Positions 53,167 through 62,030 of a DNA stretch of 64,000 bases are shown one piece after another. Below the pieces are notes generated by a model. The model worked only from the letters and a program-made list of their open reading frames with translations. It ran no database searches and had not been told where the DNA came from. Source of the stretch: AWTP1-13 sp963797005 (GTDB lineage Bacteria > Pseudomonadota > Alphaproteobacteria > Rhizobiales > Hyphomicrobiaceae); NCBI GenBank assembly GCA_963797005.1, contig CAWCOF010000003.1:310001-374000 (forward strand), read 5' to 3'. The translations under genes and the position numbers were made by a program. Every line of letters starts with the position of its first letter. Within the stretch, counting starts at the first letter, position 1.

Positions 53167-54038
53167 GCGCCGCACGGCCCGGGGCGAGCCCGGACGGCCT
53201 GCCGCCCCTGGGCGAGGTGGTCCGCGATCTCGGCCTCGCGGCGCGCAAGAGCCTGGGCCAGAACTTCATCCTCGACCTCAACCTGACGCGGCGCATTGCC
53301 CGTGCTGCCGGACCGCTGGCCGGCAAGACCGTCATCGAGGTGGGACCGGGCCCCGGAGGTTTGACGCGTGCGCTTTTCCTGGAGGGCGCCGAGCGCGTGG
53401 TCGCGGTGGAGCGCGACGAGCGCTGCCGGCCCGCTCTGGAGGCCATTGCCCAACGCTATCCCGGCCGGCTGGAGGTCAGCTATGCCGATGCGCTGGAAGC
53501 CGATTGGCGGGCGCTGGCCGCCGGGACCAAAGGCAAGCCGGTGATCGCGGCCAACCTGCCCTACAACATCGCCACGCTCCTGCTCATCGACTGGCTCGAG
53601 GCCGACCCCTGGCCGCCGTGGTACGAGCGCATGGCGCTGATGTTCCAGAAGGAGGTGGCCGAGCGGATTGTCGCTGCGCCCGCCACCAAGGCTTATGGGC
53701 GGCTCGCAGTGATTGCCCAGTGGCGCACGCGCGCGCAGTTGCTCTTCACGCTCAAGCCCGAGGCTTTCACGCCGCCACCCGCCGTCGCCTCGGCCGTCGT
53801 CGTCTTCGAGCCGACCGAGCGACCGTCGCCGGAATGTTCGGTGAGATCGCTCGGGAAGGTCACCGCGGCCGCCTTCGGACAGCGGCGCAAGATGCTCCGC
53901 CAGAGCCTGAAGTCTCTCACGCCGCATCCCGAGGCTCTGCTCGCGGCCGCCGGCATCGCGCCGACGCTGCGAGGTGAAGCGCTCACCGTGCGCGACTTCG
54001 CCCGCCTCGCCTATGTGCTGGAACGGCTGCCGAAATAG
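53163..54038 (+). CDS. rsmA: 16S rRNA (adenine(1518)-N(6)/adenine(1519)-N(6))-dimethyltransferase RsmA
   Basis: 291 residues. KSLGQNFILDLNLTRRIARA is the N-terminal family signature, VIEVGPGPGGLTRALFLEGA the SAM site, ANLPYNIATLLLIDWLEA the NLPY catalytic motif. MFQKEVAERIVAAPATKAYG and FTPPPAVASAVVVFEPTERP are further hallmarks. It dimethylates two adenines in 16S rRNA helix 45 late in 30S assembly. It is the last gene of the lptF operon and ends 12 bases before the converging gmk stop. Confidence 0.94.
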   Translation: MSAARPGASPDGLPPLGEVVRDLGLAARKSLGQNFILDLNLTRRIARAAGPLAGKTVIEVGPGPGGLTRALFLEGAERVVAVERDERCRPALEAIAQRYPGRLEVSYADALEADWRALAAGTKGKPVIAANLPYNIATLLLIDWLEADPWPPWYERMALMFQKEVAERIVAAPATKAYGRLAVIAQWRTRAQLLFTLKPEAFTPPPAVASAVVVFEPTERPSPECSVRSLGKVTAAAFGQRRKMLRQSLKSLTPHPEALLAAAGIAPTLRGEALTVRDFARLAYVLERLPK

Positions 54039-54050
54039 GGGACCGGATCG

Positions 54051-54713
54051 TTACAGGCTCGCCAGCACACCCTTGACGAAGGCGTCGAGGCCGGTCTGGC
54101 GCGTGCGCTTCAGGCGTTCCGCGGCGAGGATGGCGCGCAGTCCCGCCTCGCTCGCCTCCAGGTTCGCGTCCGCATTGACGATCGCGTAGTCGTACTCGGC
54201 CCAGTGCACAATCTCGGCCGCGGCCGCCGCCATGCGCCGCGCCATCACCTCGGCGTCGTCCTGGTTGCGCGCTTTGAGCCGACGCTCGAGAGCGCGGCCG
54301 TTGGGCGGCAGGATGAACACGGTTACGACGTCGTCCCCCATCTTGTCTTTGAGCTGTCGCGCCCCCTGCCAGTCGACATCGAACAGCATGTCCTCGCCGG
54401 CCGCGACCGCCTGCACGACGGGCGTCTTCGGCGTGCCGTAGAAGTTATTGTGAACCTCGGCGTGCTCCAGGAGTTCGCCGGTAGCCTGCAGCCGGTCGAA
54501 CTCGGCCTTGTCGATGAAGACATAGTCGCGCCCGTCGACCTCGTCGCGCCGCGGCTTGCGGGTGGTCACGGACACCGACATGCGGATGCTGGCATCGACC
54601 GCCAGCAGACGCTTCGACAGCGTGGTCTTGCCGGCGCCGGACGGCGAGGAGAGCACCAGCAGCAGCCCGCGCCGGATCACATGCGGAGGGTCTTGGGGCC
54701 CGGCGTCACTCAA
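54051..54713 (-). CDS. gmk: guanylate kinase
   Basis: 220 residues. P-loop LSSPSGAGKTTLSKRLLAVD, GMP-binding SVSVTTRKPRRDEVDGRDYV and FYGTPKTPVVQAVAAGEDML, and VDWQGARQLKDKM are the family motifs; ERRLKARNQDDAEVMARRMA is the LID. It phosphorylates GMP to GDP with ATP, essential for GTP and (p)ppGpp supply. Its start overlaps the yicC stop by eight bases. It is the last gene of the minus-strand set fabD-fabG-acpP-fabF-mltG-yicC-gmk. Confidence 0.94.
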   Translation of the reverse strand: MSDAGPQDPPHVIRRGLLLVLSSPSGAGKTTLSKRLLAVDASIRMSVSVTTRKPRRDEVDGRDYVFIDKAEFDRLQATGELLEHAEVHNNFYGTPKTPVVQAVAAGEDMLFDVDWQGARQLKDKMGDDVVTVFILPPNGRALERRLKARNQDDAEVMARRMAAAAAEIVHWAEYDYAIVNADANLEASEAGLRAILAAERLKRTRQTGLDAFVKGVLASL

Positions 54714-55593
54714 TGTTTTGCACCTGTTCGCGCATCTGATCGATGATGGCCTTGAGCTCGAGCCCCGCCCGCGTCATGTCGGGGTCGCTGGCCTTGGCGC
54801 ATAGCGTGTTGGCCTCGCGGTTGAACTCCTGGGCGAGGAAGTCGAGCCGGCGTCCGGCAGGATCGCGCGAGTCGATGAGCTCCCGCGCGGCTGCGACGTG
54901 AGCGCGCAAACGCTGCAGCTCTTCCTCGACGTCGGCGCGGGTTGCCAGCAGGGCTGCCTCCTGATGGAGACGGTTCTGGTCGAAGCTCGCCCCGCTCTCG
55001 AGCAGGCGTGCCACCTGCTCGGAGAGGCGGCGCCGGATTGCGTCGGGCGCTCGACCCGGGGCATTGGCAATCGCCGTCACCAGCCGCTCGATGGCGGCGA
55101 TCTGATCGAGGATGACGGTGCGCAGACGCCCACCCTCTGTCTCGCGGGCGCGCACCATGCCCTGCAGCGCCTCGCCAAGGCCCGCGAGCATGGCTTCGGC
55201 GCGGGCCTGCTGCTCGTCCTCGCTCTCCTCGGTCTCGACCACCTCGAGCACGCCCTTGATGCCGAGCAGGGCCTCCGCCTGCAGAGGGGCGGCACCCGTC
55301 GTGCGCCTGACGCGTTCCAGGGCCTCGAGCACCTGCTCGAGCGCGGCCTCGTTGAGGCGGATCTGCGCTGAGCCGTCGCCGCGCTTGACGTTGAGATTGA
55401 CGGCCACGCTGCCGCGGTTGATGCGCTTGGAGACGGCCTCGCGCACACGCGGCTCGAGGCTTTCCAAGCCAGGCGGCAAGCGCAACCTCAGATCGAGACC
55501 CCGCCCGTTGACCGAGCGCACCTCCCAGGCCCAGGCCACGGGGCCTGTCGAGCCGGCGGCGCGCGCAAATCCCGTCATGCTCTTGAGGGTCAT
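54706..55593 (-). CDS. YicC/YloC family endoribonuclease
   Basis: 295 residues. SMTGFARAAGSTGPVAWAWE VRSVNGRGLD is the conserved start; RGSVAVNLNVKRGDGSAQIR follows, then the long helical middle and RADVEEELQRLRAHVAAARE. The C-terminal block GRRLDFLAQEFNREANTLCA KASD, including the DFLxQExxREANTxxSK signature (the S replaced by A), ends the protein. Members cut RNA; E. coli YicC destabilises the small RNA RyhB. It is coupled to gmk by overlap. Upstream comes mltG, after a 112-base gap. Confidence 0.9.
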   Translation of the reverse strand: MTLKSMTGFARAAGSTGPVAWAWEVRSVNGRGLDLRLRLPPGLESLEPRVREAVSKRINRGSVAVNLNVKRGDGSAQIRLNEAALEQVLEALERVRRTTGAAPLQAEALLGIKGVLEVVETEESEDEQQARAEAMLAGLGEALQGMVRARETEGGRLRTVILDQIAAIERLVTAIANAPGRAPDAIRRRLSEQVARLLESGASFDQNRLHQEAALLATRADVEEELQRLRAHVAAARELIDSRDPAGRRLDFLAQEFNREANTLCAKASDPDMTRAGLELKAIIDQMREQVQNIE

Positions 55594-55705
55594 GGCAGCG
55601 TTTTCATGCGTGCGACCGAATCAGCGGCATCCGATGCCGCAAACCTTAGTCGCAGTTCGACGCAGCAACAAGAAAGGTGGAAAGGGCAATCAGCGGCCAG
55701 CCGGG

Positions 55706-57077
55706 TTAGGGTTTGGCCTTCGCTGTATCCCCTGACTGCGCAGCCACGGCCGGCTTCTTGTCCTTCGCATCGTCATCAGCCTTTGCCGGCGCGGCCGGCT
55801 GACCTTTGCGGTGCGGCGCCTTGCGGATGACTGCCCGCGTCTTCTTCGCGGGCTTTCCAGGAGTGCTTGCGGTGGTCGGCGTGTCTGCGGGCGTCTTGGC
55901 TGCTTCCGCCTTCGCCTTCATCTTCTTCTCAAAGGCGCGCCACTTCACGACGTTGGCGTTGTGCTCCTTCAACGTCTCGGCAAACAAGTGACCGCCGGCT
56001 CCATCGGCGACGAAGTAGAGATCCTTGGTGTCGGCGGGGTTGAGCACGGCCTCGATGGCGGCGCGCCCCGGGTTGCAGATCGGCGTCGGCGGCAACCCGT
56101 CGATTTGATAGGTGTTGTGCGCGGTCTTCTGCGCAATGTCGGTCTTCAGGATGGTGCGCCCCCACGCCGCCTGGCCGCCGAGCAGGCCGTAGACGATGGT
56201 GGGGTCCGACTGCAGGCGCATGTCCTGCCTCAGGCGGTTGATGAAAACCCCCGCCACGCGCGCGCGCTCATCGTTGCGTCCGGTTTCCTTCTCCACGATC
56301 GAGGCGAGGATGATCGCCTCCTGGGGCGTCTTCAGCGGCAGGTTCTTGCGGCGCTGCTCCCAGGCTTTCTCCGCCACCTTGCGCTGCTCGGCGGCCATCA
56401 TCTCGAGCACCGCCTGCCGCGAGGCGCCGCGGGGAACGAGGAAGGTCTCCGGCAGCAGCGTACCCTCCGCGGGTGCAGCCGTGATCTCGCCGGTGAGGCT
56501 TTGGTCCGCCTTCAGCCGCTCGACGATCTGGTGACTTGTCAGCCCTTCCGGGACGGTGATGCGATAGGAGACGGTCCTGCCTTCCGAGAAGAGGGCGACG
56601 AGCTGGCGGATGCTGGCGTGCTGCTTGACCTCGTACTCGCCCGCCCTGAGCTGGACCGGTTTGCTTGTCCTCCATCCAGGCTGAAAACCGCGACCACAGA
56701 TATCCGGCGATGAACAGCCGTCGATCGCCGACAATGCCGTCGCGCTCTAGCCGGGCGGCGATCTGGTGGGTGCCTTCGCCCTTGGGGATGACCACCACCC
56801 TGGGACGGTCGAGCGGCCCGGGCGCTTCCATCTGGCTGTCGAACAGGAAGGCGAGGCCGCCGACGAGCAGCATGACCAGCAAGGCGAAGGTGAACACGCC
56901 GCTCAGCAGGCGCCAGGCCGGGCTGCTATCGCGGACTTCCGCCGCCAGCCGACGACGTCGCGGCCGGGTTGGCGGGCGCGTCGGCTCGAGCCGCTCGGCC
57001 GGGCTGTGCGCGAGCGACCTCGAGGTACGGCGAAAGTGCGGATCAACGCGCTGGTTCGCCGGCCCGCGGCCTCTCAT
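55706..57077 (-). pseudogene. mltG: endolytic murein transglycosylase MltG, frameshifted
   Basis: Start ATG 57077 has GGAGCGGAG upstream. A basic N-terminal tail (PTRPPTRPRRRRLAAEVRDS) precedes a transmembrane helix (SGVFTFALLVMLLVGGLAFL) and the LysM-like start PKGEGTHQIAARLERDGIVG. One frame break near 56665 interrupts SAWMEDKSKPVQLRAGEYEV. The catalytic YceG domain follows: ILASIVEKETGRNDERARVA (catalytic Glu in EKET), SDPTIVYGL, NTYQIDGLPPTPICNPG and LYFVADGAGGHLFAETLKEH. A lysine/alanine-rich C-terminal tail of about 70 residues is unusual. It cleaves glycan strands and sets their length. It is the usual neighbour of fabF. Confidence 0.9.
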
Positions 57078-57230
57078 TCTCCGCTCCCGATGCAGCGCGC
57101 CTCGTGCCCCCGTTCGAGCCCCCAGCGCGCGATTGTACCGGCAATGATTCCCTCGCGCCGACCCTAACACCAAATGTGGCGAAAGGTGGATTGCTACACG
57201 AGGGCGCGGGCGGTGCTGTGGAGGGTGTGG

Positions 57231-58499
57231 CTACGCCGACATGCGCCTGAGCACCAGACTGGCGTTGGTGCCGCCGAAGCCGAACGAGTTCGACAGCGCT
57301 ATGTTGATCTCGCGCTTCTTGGCCTGGTGCGGAACGAGGTCGACGGCGGTCTCGACCGACGGGTTATCGAGGTTGAGCGTGGGCGGGGCGATATTGTCCC
57401 TGATGGCCAGCGTGGAATAGATCGCCTCCACGGCACCGGCGGCGCCCAGAAGATGTCCGATAGCCGACTTGGTCGACGACATGGCGAGCTTGCCGGCGGC
57501 GTTTCCGAACAGCCGTTCCACCGCACCGAGCTCGATCTCGTCGCCCATCGGCGTCGAGGTGCCGTGCGCGTTGACGTAGTTGATGTCGCTCGGCTCCAGG
57601 CCGGCGCGCTTCAGCGCCATCTGCATGCAGCGGTAGGCCCCATCGCCGTCGGGCGCCGGCGCCGTGATGTGATAGGCATCGCCCGAAAGACCGTAGCCGA
57701 TGACCTCTGCGTAGACGCGGGCGCCGCGGGCCTTGGCATGCTCGAGCGACTCCAGCACGACGATCCCCGCGCCCTCTCCCATCACGAACCCGTCGCGATC
57801 CTTGTCGTAGGGCCTCGAGGCCTTCTGCGGCTGGTCGTTGAAGTTGGTGGAGAGCGCACGACAGGCGGCAAAGCCGGCGACGGCGATCCGGCACAGCGGG
57901 CTTTCCGCGCCGCCAGCCACCATGACGTCGGCATCGCCGAGCATGATCAGGCGCGCCGCGTCGCCGATGGCGTGGGCGCCCGTGGAGCAGGCCGTCACCA
58001 CCGCGTGGTTGGGGCCCTTGAGATCATGGCGGATGGAGACGTAGCCCGAAGCCAGGTTGATCAGACGGCCGGGGATGAAGAACGGGCTCACGCGACGCGG
58101 CCCCTTCTCCTTCAGCAGCAGCGAGGTATCGGCGATGCCGGAAAGTCCGCCGATCCCCGAGCCGATCAGGACACCCGTGCGCTCCTGCTTCTCCTTGGTG
58201 TCGGCCTTCCAGCCGGCGTCCTCGAGCGCCTGGGTGGCAGCGGACATGGCGAAGATGATGAAATCGTCGACCTTGCGCTGCTCCTTGGGCTCCATCCAAT
58301 CGTCGGCATTGAACTTGCCTTCGTCGAGCGAGCCGCGCGGCACGAAGCAGCCGATCTGGCAGGCGAGATCGTCGGCCTGGAACTCCTCGATGCGGCGCGC
58401 ACCGTTCTTGGCCTGGAGCAACCGCGACCAGTTCGCTTCGACACCACATCCGAGCGGCGTAACGAGGCCGAGCCCGGTGATGACGACACGCTGTGACAT
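57231..58499 (-). CDS. fabF: beta-ketoacyl-ACP synthase II FabF
   Basis: 422 residues. Active-site Cys in AVVTACSTGAHAIGDAARLI, His in NYVNAHGTSTPMGDEIELGA and His with Lys in STKSAIGHLLGAAGAVEAIY. Start MSQRVVITGLGLVTPLGCG. FPNxFGFGGTN-type ending is ALSNSFGFGGTNASLVLRRM. It condenses malonyl-ACP with acyl-ACP in chain elongation. Gene order mltG-fabF-acpP-fabG-fabD is the standard one. It starts 114 bases behind acpP. Confidence 0.95.
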   Translation of the reverse strand: MSQRVVITGLGLVTPLGCGVEANWSRLLQAKNGARRIEEFQADDLACQIGCFVPRGSLDEGKFNADDWMEPKEQRKVDDFIIFAMSAATQALEDAGWKADTKEKQERTGVLIGSGIGGLSGIADTSLLLKEKGPRRVSPFFIPGRLINLASGYVSIRHDLKGPNHAVVTACSTGAHAIGDAARLIMLGDADVMVAGGAESPLCRIAVAGFAACRALSTNFNDQPQKASRPYDKDRDGFVMGEGAGIVVLESLEHAKARGARVYAEVIGYGLSGDAYHITAPAPDGDGAYRCMQMALKRAGLEPSDINYVNAHGTSTPMGDEIELGAVERLFGNAAGKLAMSSTKSAIGHLLGAAGAVEAIYSTLAIRDNIAPPTLNLDNPSVETAVDLVPHQAKKREINIALSNSFGFGGTNASLVLRRMSA

Positions 58500-58613
58500 G
58501 TCCGACCCTGAGCCGCCCTTCAGCGCGACAGCTGACGCTTCCCGGAAGCTCCGCCCCCGAGCGGAGCAAAGCCCACGCACAAAGCCCGCAACCTGGACCC
58601 CAAGTCCGGGGCG

Positions 58614-58856
58614 TCAAGCCGCGCTTGCATGTTTCTCGAGAAATTTGACGGCGTCGCCGACCGTCTGGATCTGCTCGGCGGCATCATCGGGAATCTCGCA
58701 GCCGAACTCTTCCTCGAATGCCATCACCAGTTCGACCGTGTCCAGGCTGTCGGCGCCGAGATCGTCGATGAAGCTTGCGTTATCGGTCACCTTGTCGGCC
58801 TCCACTCCAAGGTGTTCGATAACGATCTTCTTCACGCGCTGTGCGACGTCGCTCAT
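58614..58856 (-). CDS. acpP: acyl carrier protein
   Basis: 80 residues, acidic, four-helix ACP. The phosphopantetheine serine is in LGADSLDTVELVMAFEEEFG (DSL motif, Ser near residue 37), followed by EIPDDAAEQIQTVGDAVKFL. Start MSDVAQRVKKIVIEHLGV. It carries growing acyl chains for FabF, FabG, LptA-type acyltransferases and lipid A synthesis. It may also donate acyl groups to the FeeM-like protein encoded at 11.7 kb (known for FeeM as a family; not shown here). The 226-base gap to fabG probably holds its own promoter. Confidence 0.96.
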   Translation of the reverse strand: MSDVAQRVKKIVIEHLGVEADKVTDNASFIDDLGADSLDTVELVMAFEEEFGCEIPDDAAEQIQTVGDAVKFLEKHASAA

Positions 58857-59082
58857 CGGTTTATCCCTCGGCTCTTTCTTGATCCAGCTTGTGCATCGAA
58901 ACCGTCGGGGCTAGGCCCGGAGCGCCATGAGCGACCCTTGCGGGGCCCGCGCAGCCAAACCCATCGACGCGCACTCCTGTGGTGAACGCGCAAATCAGAG
59001 GGGCTCGTTAACATACTTCCCTGACCTTGACCAGCGGCCGAAAAGGGCGTCTTCCGATCATTTACGATGTCGCCTAAGCCCC

Positions 59083-59826
59083 TCAAATCATTACCAGCCC
59101 GCCGTTTATATGCAGCGTCTGGCCGGTCATGTAGCCGGCCTCCGGCGCTGCCAGATAGACGGTCGCGGCGGCAATGTCGTCGGGTGTGCCGAACTTCTGA
59201 GCGGGGATCGCCTCTTTGATCGTTGCGGTCTGCTTCTCGTTGAGCGCGTCGGTCATGGGCGTCGATATGAAGCCCGGCGCGATGCAGTTGACGGTGATGC
59301 CGCGCGAGGCCACCTCGCGGGCCAGCGATTTCGACATGCCGATCATGCCGGCCTTGGAGGCCGCGTAGTTCCCCTGGCCCGGATTGCCGATGATGCCGCT
59401 CACGGACGATATGTTGATGATGCGCCCATAGCCCGTCTTGGCGCGCATCATGGCGCGCGAGGCCGCGCGCATGAGCATGAACGTCGCGGTCAGATTGACC
59501 GCGATCACATCGTCCCACTGCTCATCCTTCATGACCATGAACAGGTTGTCCTTGGTGAGCCCGGCGTTGTTGACCAGGATGTCGAGCCGCCCGAGCTTGG
59601 CGATCGCCGCGTCGACGAGCTTGGCAACATCCGCCTTGTTGCCGAGGTCGCAGGGCAGCACGTGCACGCGGGCGCCGAGCTCGGATGCCAGCTTGTCGAG
59701 CTTGTCGGTCTGGCGGCCGGAGACGGCAACGGTGGCGCCCTGCTTGTGCAGTGCGCGCGCGATGGCCCCGCCGATGCCCCCGGTGGCCCCGGTGACGAGG
59801 GCGGTCTTTTCGTTCAGCTCGAACAT
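59083..59826 (-). CDS. fabG: 3-oxoacyl-ACP reductase FabG
   Basis: 247 residues. NADPH site TGATGGIGGAIARALHKQGA, NNAGLTKDNLFMVM, catalytic Ser in ISSVSGIIGNPGQGNYAASK with Tyr and Lys in NYAASKAGMIGMSK, IAPGFISTPMTDAL and a C-terminal GQTLHINGGLVMI. It reduces 3-oxoacyl-ACP in the first reductive step of elongation. It lies ten bases after fabD and 226 bases before acpP. Confidence 0.95.
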   Translation of the reverse strand: MFELNEKTALVTGATGGIGGAIARALHKQGATVAVSGRQTDKLDKLASELGARVHVLPCDLGNKADVAKLVDAAIAKLGRLDILVNNAGLTKDNLFMVMKDEQWDDVIAVNLTATFMLMRAASRAMMRAKTGYGRIINISSVSGIIGNPGQGNYAASKAGMIGMSKSLAREVASRGITVNCIAPGFISTPMTDALNEKQTATIKEAIPAQKFGTPDDIAAATVYLAAPEAGYMTGQTLHINGGLVMI

Positions 59827-59836
59827 TGGTGTTCCC

Positions 59837-60793
59837 CTAACTTGCCTGGGGCATCAGGATCGGCAGCGCCGCCTCGATGTCGGCGGGCGTGCCGAGCGAA
59901 ACAGCGCTGAGCGTGGGCACGATACGCTTGGCAAGGCCGGCCAGCACCTTGCCGGCACCGATCTCGCAGATCTCGGTGACGCCGGCGGCGGCCATGGCGG
60001 CAACGCACTCGCGCCAGCGCACCGTAGCCGTCACCTGCTCGACAAGCCGTCTCTTGATCTCGGCCGGGTCCGAAATCGGCGCAGCCAGCACGTTGGCGAC
60101 CAGCGGCACGGCGGGCGGGTTCATCTCCACCTTCGCCAGCGCGTCCGCCATGACGTCCGCCGCCGGCTGCATCAGGGCGCAATGGAAGGGCGCGGAGACG
60201 TTGAGCGGCATGAAGCGGCGCACGCCGAAGGTCTTGGCGAGCGGGGCGGCGCGATCGATTGCCGTCTTGGCGCCCGATATGACGACCTGCGTCGGCTCGT
60301 TGTCGTTGGCGAGCTGGCAGACCTCGCCTTGTGCGGCTGCCGCGGCGAGCTTCTCGCCGGCCTCCTTGCCTATGCCGAGAAGCGCCGCCATGGCGCCCTG
60401 CCCTACCGGCACGGCCGTCTGCATGGCCTGACCGCGGACCTTGAGCAGCCGCGCGGCATCCGTCACGGAAAGCGCACCGGCCGCAGCGAGTGCGGAGTAT
60501 TCGCCCAAGGAATGGCCCGCCACATATTTCACGCGTTCGGCGAGCTTCAGCCCCTTCTCGCGTTCCAGCACGCGCATCACGGCGAGCGAAACCGCCATCA
60601 GGGCCGGCTGCGCATTCTCGGTCAAGGTGAGGGTTTCGAGCGGCCCATTGAACATGAGGTCCGACAGCTTCTGGCCGAGCGCGGCGTCGACTTCCGCAAA
60701 TACGCTCCTGGCCGCGGCATGAGCCTTGGCGAGCTCGGCCCCCATGCCGACCGCCTGGCTGCCCTGCCCTGGGAAAACGAACGCTAGCGCCAT
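59837..60793 (-). CDS. fabD: malonyl-CoA-ACP transacylase FabD
   Basis: 318 residues. FVFPGQGSQAVGMGAELAKA is the N-terminal signature, VAGHSLGEYSALAAAGALSV holds the nucleophile Ser (GHSLG), and FHCALMQPAADVMADALAKV gives the catalytic His. It loads malonyl groups onto ACP. It is the first gene of the fatty-acid set on the minus strand and starts 316 bases from the divergent rpsF operon. Confidence 0.95.
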   Translation of the reverse strand: MALAFVFPGQGSQAVGMGAELAKAHAAARSVFAEVDAALGQKLSDLMFNGPLETLTLTENAQPALMAVSLAVMRVLEREKGLKLAERVKYVAGHSLGEYSALAAAGALSVTDAARLLKVRGQAMQTAVPVGQGAMAALLGIGKEAGEKLAAAAAQGEVCQLANDNEPTQVVISGAKTAIDRAAPLAKTFGVRRFMPLNVSAPFHCALMQPAADVMADALAKVEMNPPAVPLVANVLAAPISDPAEIKRRLVEQVTATVRWRECVAAMAAAGVTEICEIGAGKVLAGLAKRIVPTLSAVSLGTPADIEAALPILMPQAS

Positions 60794-61109
60794 GGGACCA
60801 ATCGGGGTTGCTGCGTAAAGCTGAGGCTAGAGACACGAGGCGCGCGGCCCCTGTCAAGGCACGTCAAGGCACGCCTCACGCCTTGTATTCCGGCCCAAAA
60901 TGCGTATAAGTCGCGGCCGTTACCCGCTCCGGTTGGAGGCTGAACGGGAACCGCCCTCTATTCTGCGGGGGCGGCAGGGCAGGTGCCCGGCTCCCGGTGT
61001 CTTCGCTCTTTCGGGTCCTTTGGGCCTTCCGTTGCAGCGCAATCAGCTGTGCCGGGCCCAAAAGGGGCTTTGCGCCGGATCGGGCACACGCGAACGAGGA
61101 AGGCCATCC
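60794..61109. promoter_or_regulatory. divergent fabD / rpsF intergenic region
   Basis: 316 bases holding promoters for the fabD set (left) and the rpsF operon (right). A good sigma-70-like pair for rpsF is at 60883-60910. The leader from there to the ATG at 61110 is about 190 bases, long enough for autoregulation by S6:S18, but I did not recognise the known leader fold. Repeated ACGTCAAGGC-like text occurs at 60852-60872. Confidence 0.5.
60883..60910 (+). promoter_or_regulatory. candidate sigma-70 promoter of the rpsF operon
   Basis: TTGTAT (60883-60888), a 16-base spacer and TATAAG (60905-60910), with AAAA just before the -10 region. Orientation and distance fit transcription into rpsF. It is predicted by eye only. 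Confidence 0.5.
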
Positions 61110-61682
61110 ATGCCGCTGTACGAGCACGTATTCCTGGCGCGCCAGGACATCTCCCAGACCCAGGTCGAGGGGCTGGCGAAGGAATTTTCGCAGATCATCG
61201 AGGAGGGCGGCGGCAAGATCGCCAAGTCGGAGTACTGGGGCCTCAAGACCCTTGCCTTCAAGATGAAGAAGAACCGCAAGGCGCATTACTCCTTGATGAA
61301 CATCGACGCCTCGCCGTCGGCCGTCGCCGAGATGGAGCGGCGCATGAGCCTCGCCCCCGATGTCATCCGCTTCCTGACCGTACGGGTCGAGGAGCACGAG
61401 ACCGAGCCCTCCATACAGATGCGCAAGAGCGACCGCGACGACCGGCGTGACGGTGATCGCGGTGGGTTCCGCGGTGGCGGCGGCTTCCGTGGCGGCGACC
61501 GCGGTGGCTTTCGCGGCGGCGACCGAGGCGGTTTCCGTGGCGGCGGCGACCGTGGCGGCGGTGGTGGTGGCGGGTTCCGGAGCGGCGGCGGAGGCGGTGG
61601 GCCTCCGCGCGATCGGGACGGCGACCGGCCGCCGCGTCCGCCTCGCGCGGCCGAGGGCGAAGCCGAAACGCAGGAGAGCTGA
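61110..61682 (+). CDS. rpsF: 30S ribosomal protein S6 with a glycine/arginine-rich tail
   Basis: 190 residues. The first 105 are a normal bS6: MPLYEHVFLARQDISQTQVE, KSEYWGLKTLAFKMKKNRKA HYSLM and APDVIRFLTVRVEEHE. The rest is a tail of RGG/FRGG units (GDRGGFRGG, RGGDRGGFRGGD, GGGGGGGFRSGG) followed by RDRDGDRPPRPPRAAEGEAE. RGG boxes bind RNA in eukaryotic proteins; bS6 tails in alphaproteobacteria are often long and charged, but a tail of this regularity is notable. S6 pairs with S18 on the 30S platform. It is the first gene of rpsF-rpsR-DUF2232-rplI. Confidence 0.95.
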   Translation: MPLYEHVFLARQDISQTQVEGLAKEFSQIIEEGGGKIAKSEYWGLKTLAFKMKKNRKAHYSLMNIDASPSAVAEMERRMSLAPDVIRFLTVRVEEHETEPSIQMRKSDRDDRRDGDRGGFRGGGGFRGGDRGGFRGGDRGGFRGGGDRGGGGGGGFRSGGGGGGPPRDRDGDRPPRPPRAAEGEAETQES

Positions 61683-61686
61683 GGCC

Positions 61687-61932
61687 ATGGCTGAAATCGC
61701 GACCCCTGCGCGCCGCCCGTTTCATCGCCGTCGCAAGACCTGCCCCTTCTCCGGGGATAAGGCGCCCAAGATCGACTACAAGGACGGCCGTCTGCTGAGC
61801 CGCTATGTGTCGGAGCGGGGCAAGATCGTGCCCAGCCGGATCACGGCTGTCTCCGCCAAGAAACAGCGCGAGCTTGCCCGTGCCATAAAACGTGCGCGGT
61901 TCATCGGGCTGCTGCCCTACGTCATCAAGTAG
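61687..61932 (+). CDS. rpsR: 30S ribosomal protein S18
   Basis: 81 residues. RRPFHRRRKTCPFSGDKAPK with the single N-terminal Cys motif, then IDYKDGRLLSRYVSERGKIV and PSRITAVSAKKQRELARAIK RARFIGLLPYV, the full bS18 core. It binds S6 and the 16S rRNA platform. It starts four bases after rpsF, so the two should be made in equal amounts. Confidence 0.96.
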   Translation: MAEIATPARRPFHRRRKTCPFSGDKAPKIDYKDGRLLSRYVSERGKIVPSRITAVSAKKQRELARAIKRARFIGLLPYVIK

Positions 61933-62030
61933 CGGGGTCGGGCGCGAAGCCCGATCCTCGATGTTGCATGGTTGGGACGGCGGCCTTGCGCAGAGCCGTC
62001 TCTAACCGCCACGAGCGGGACAGCTGGCAT

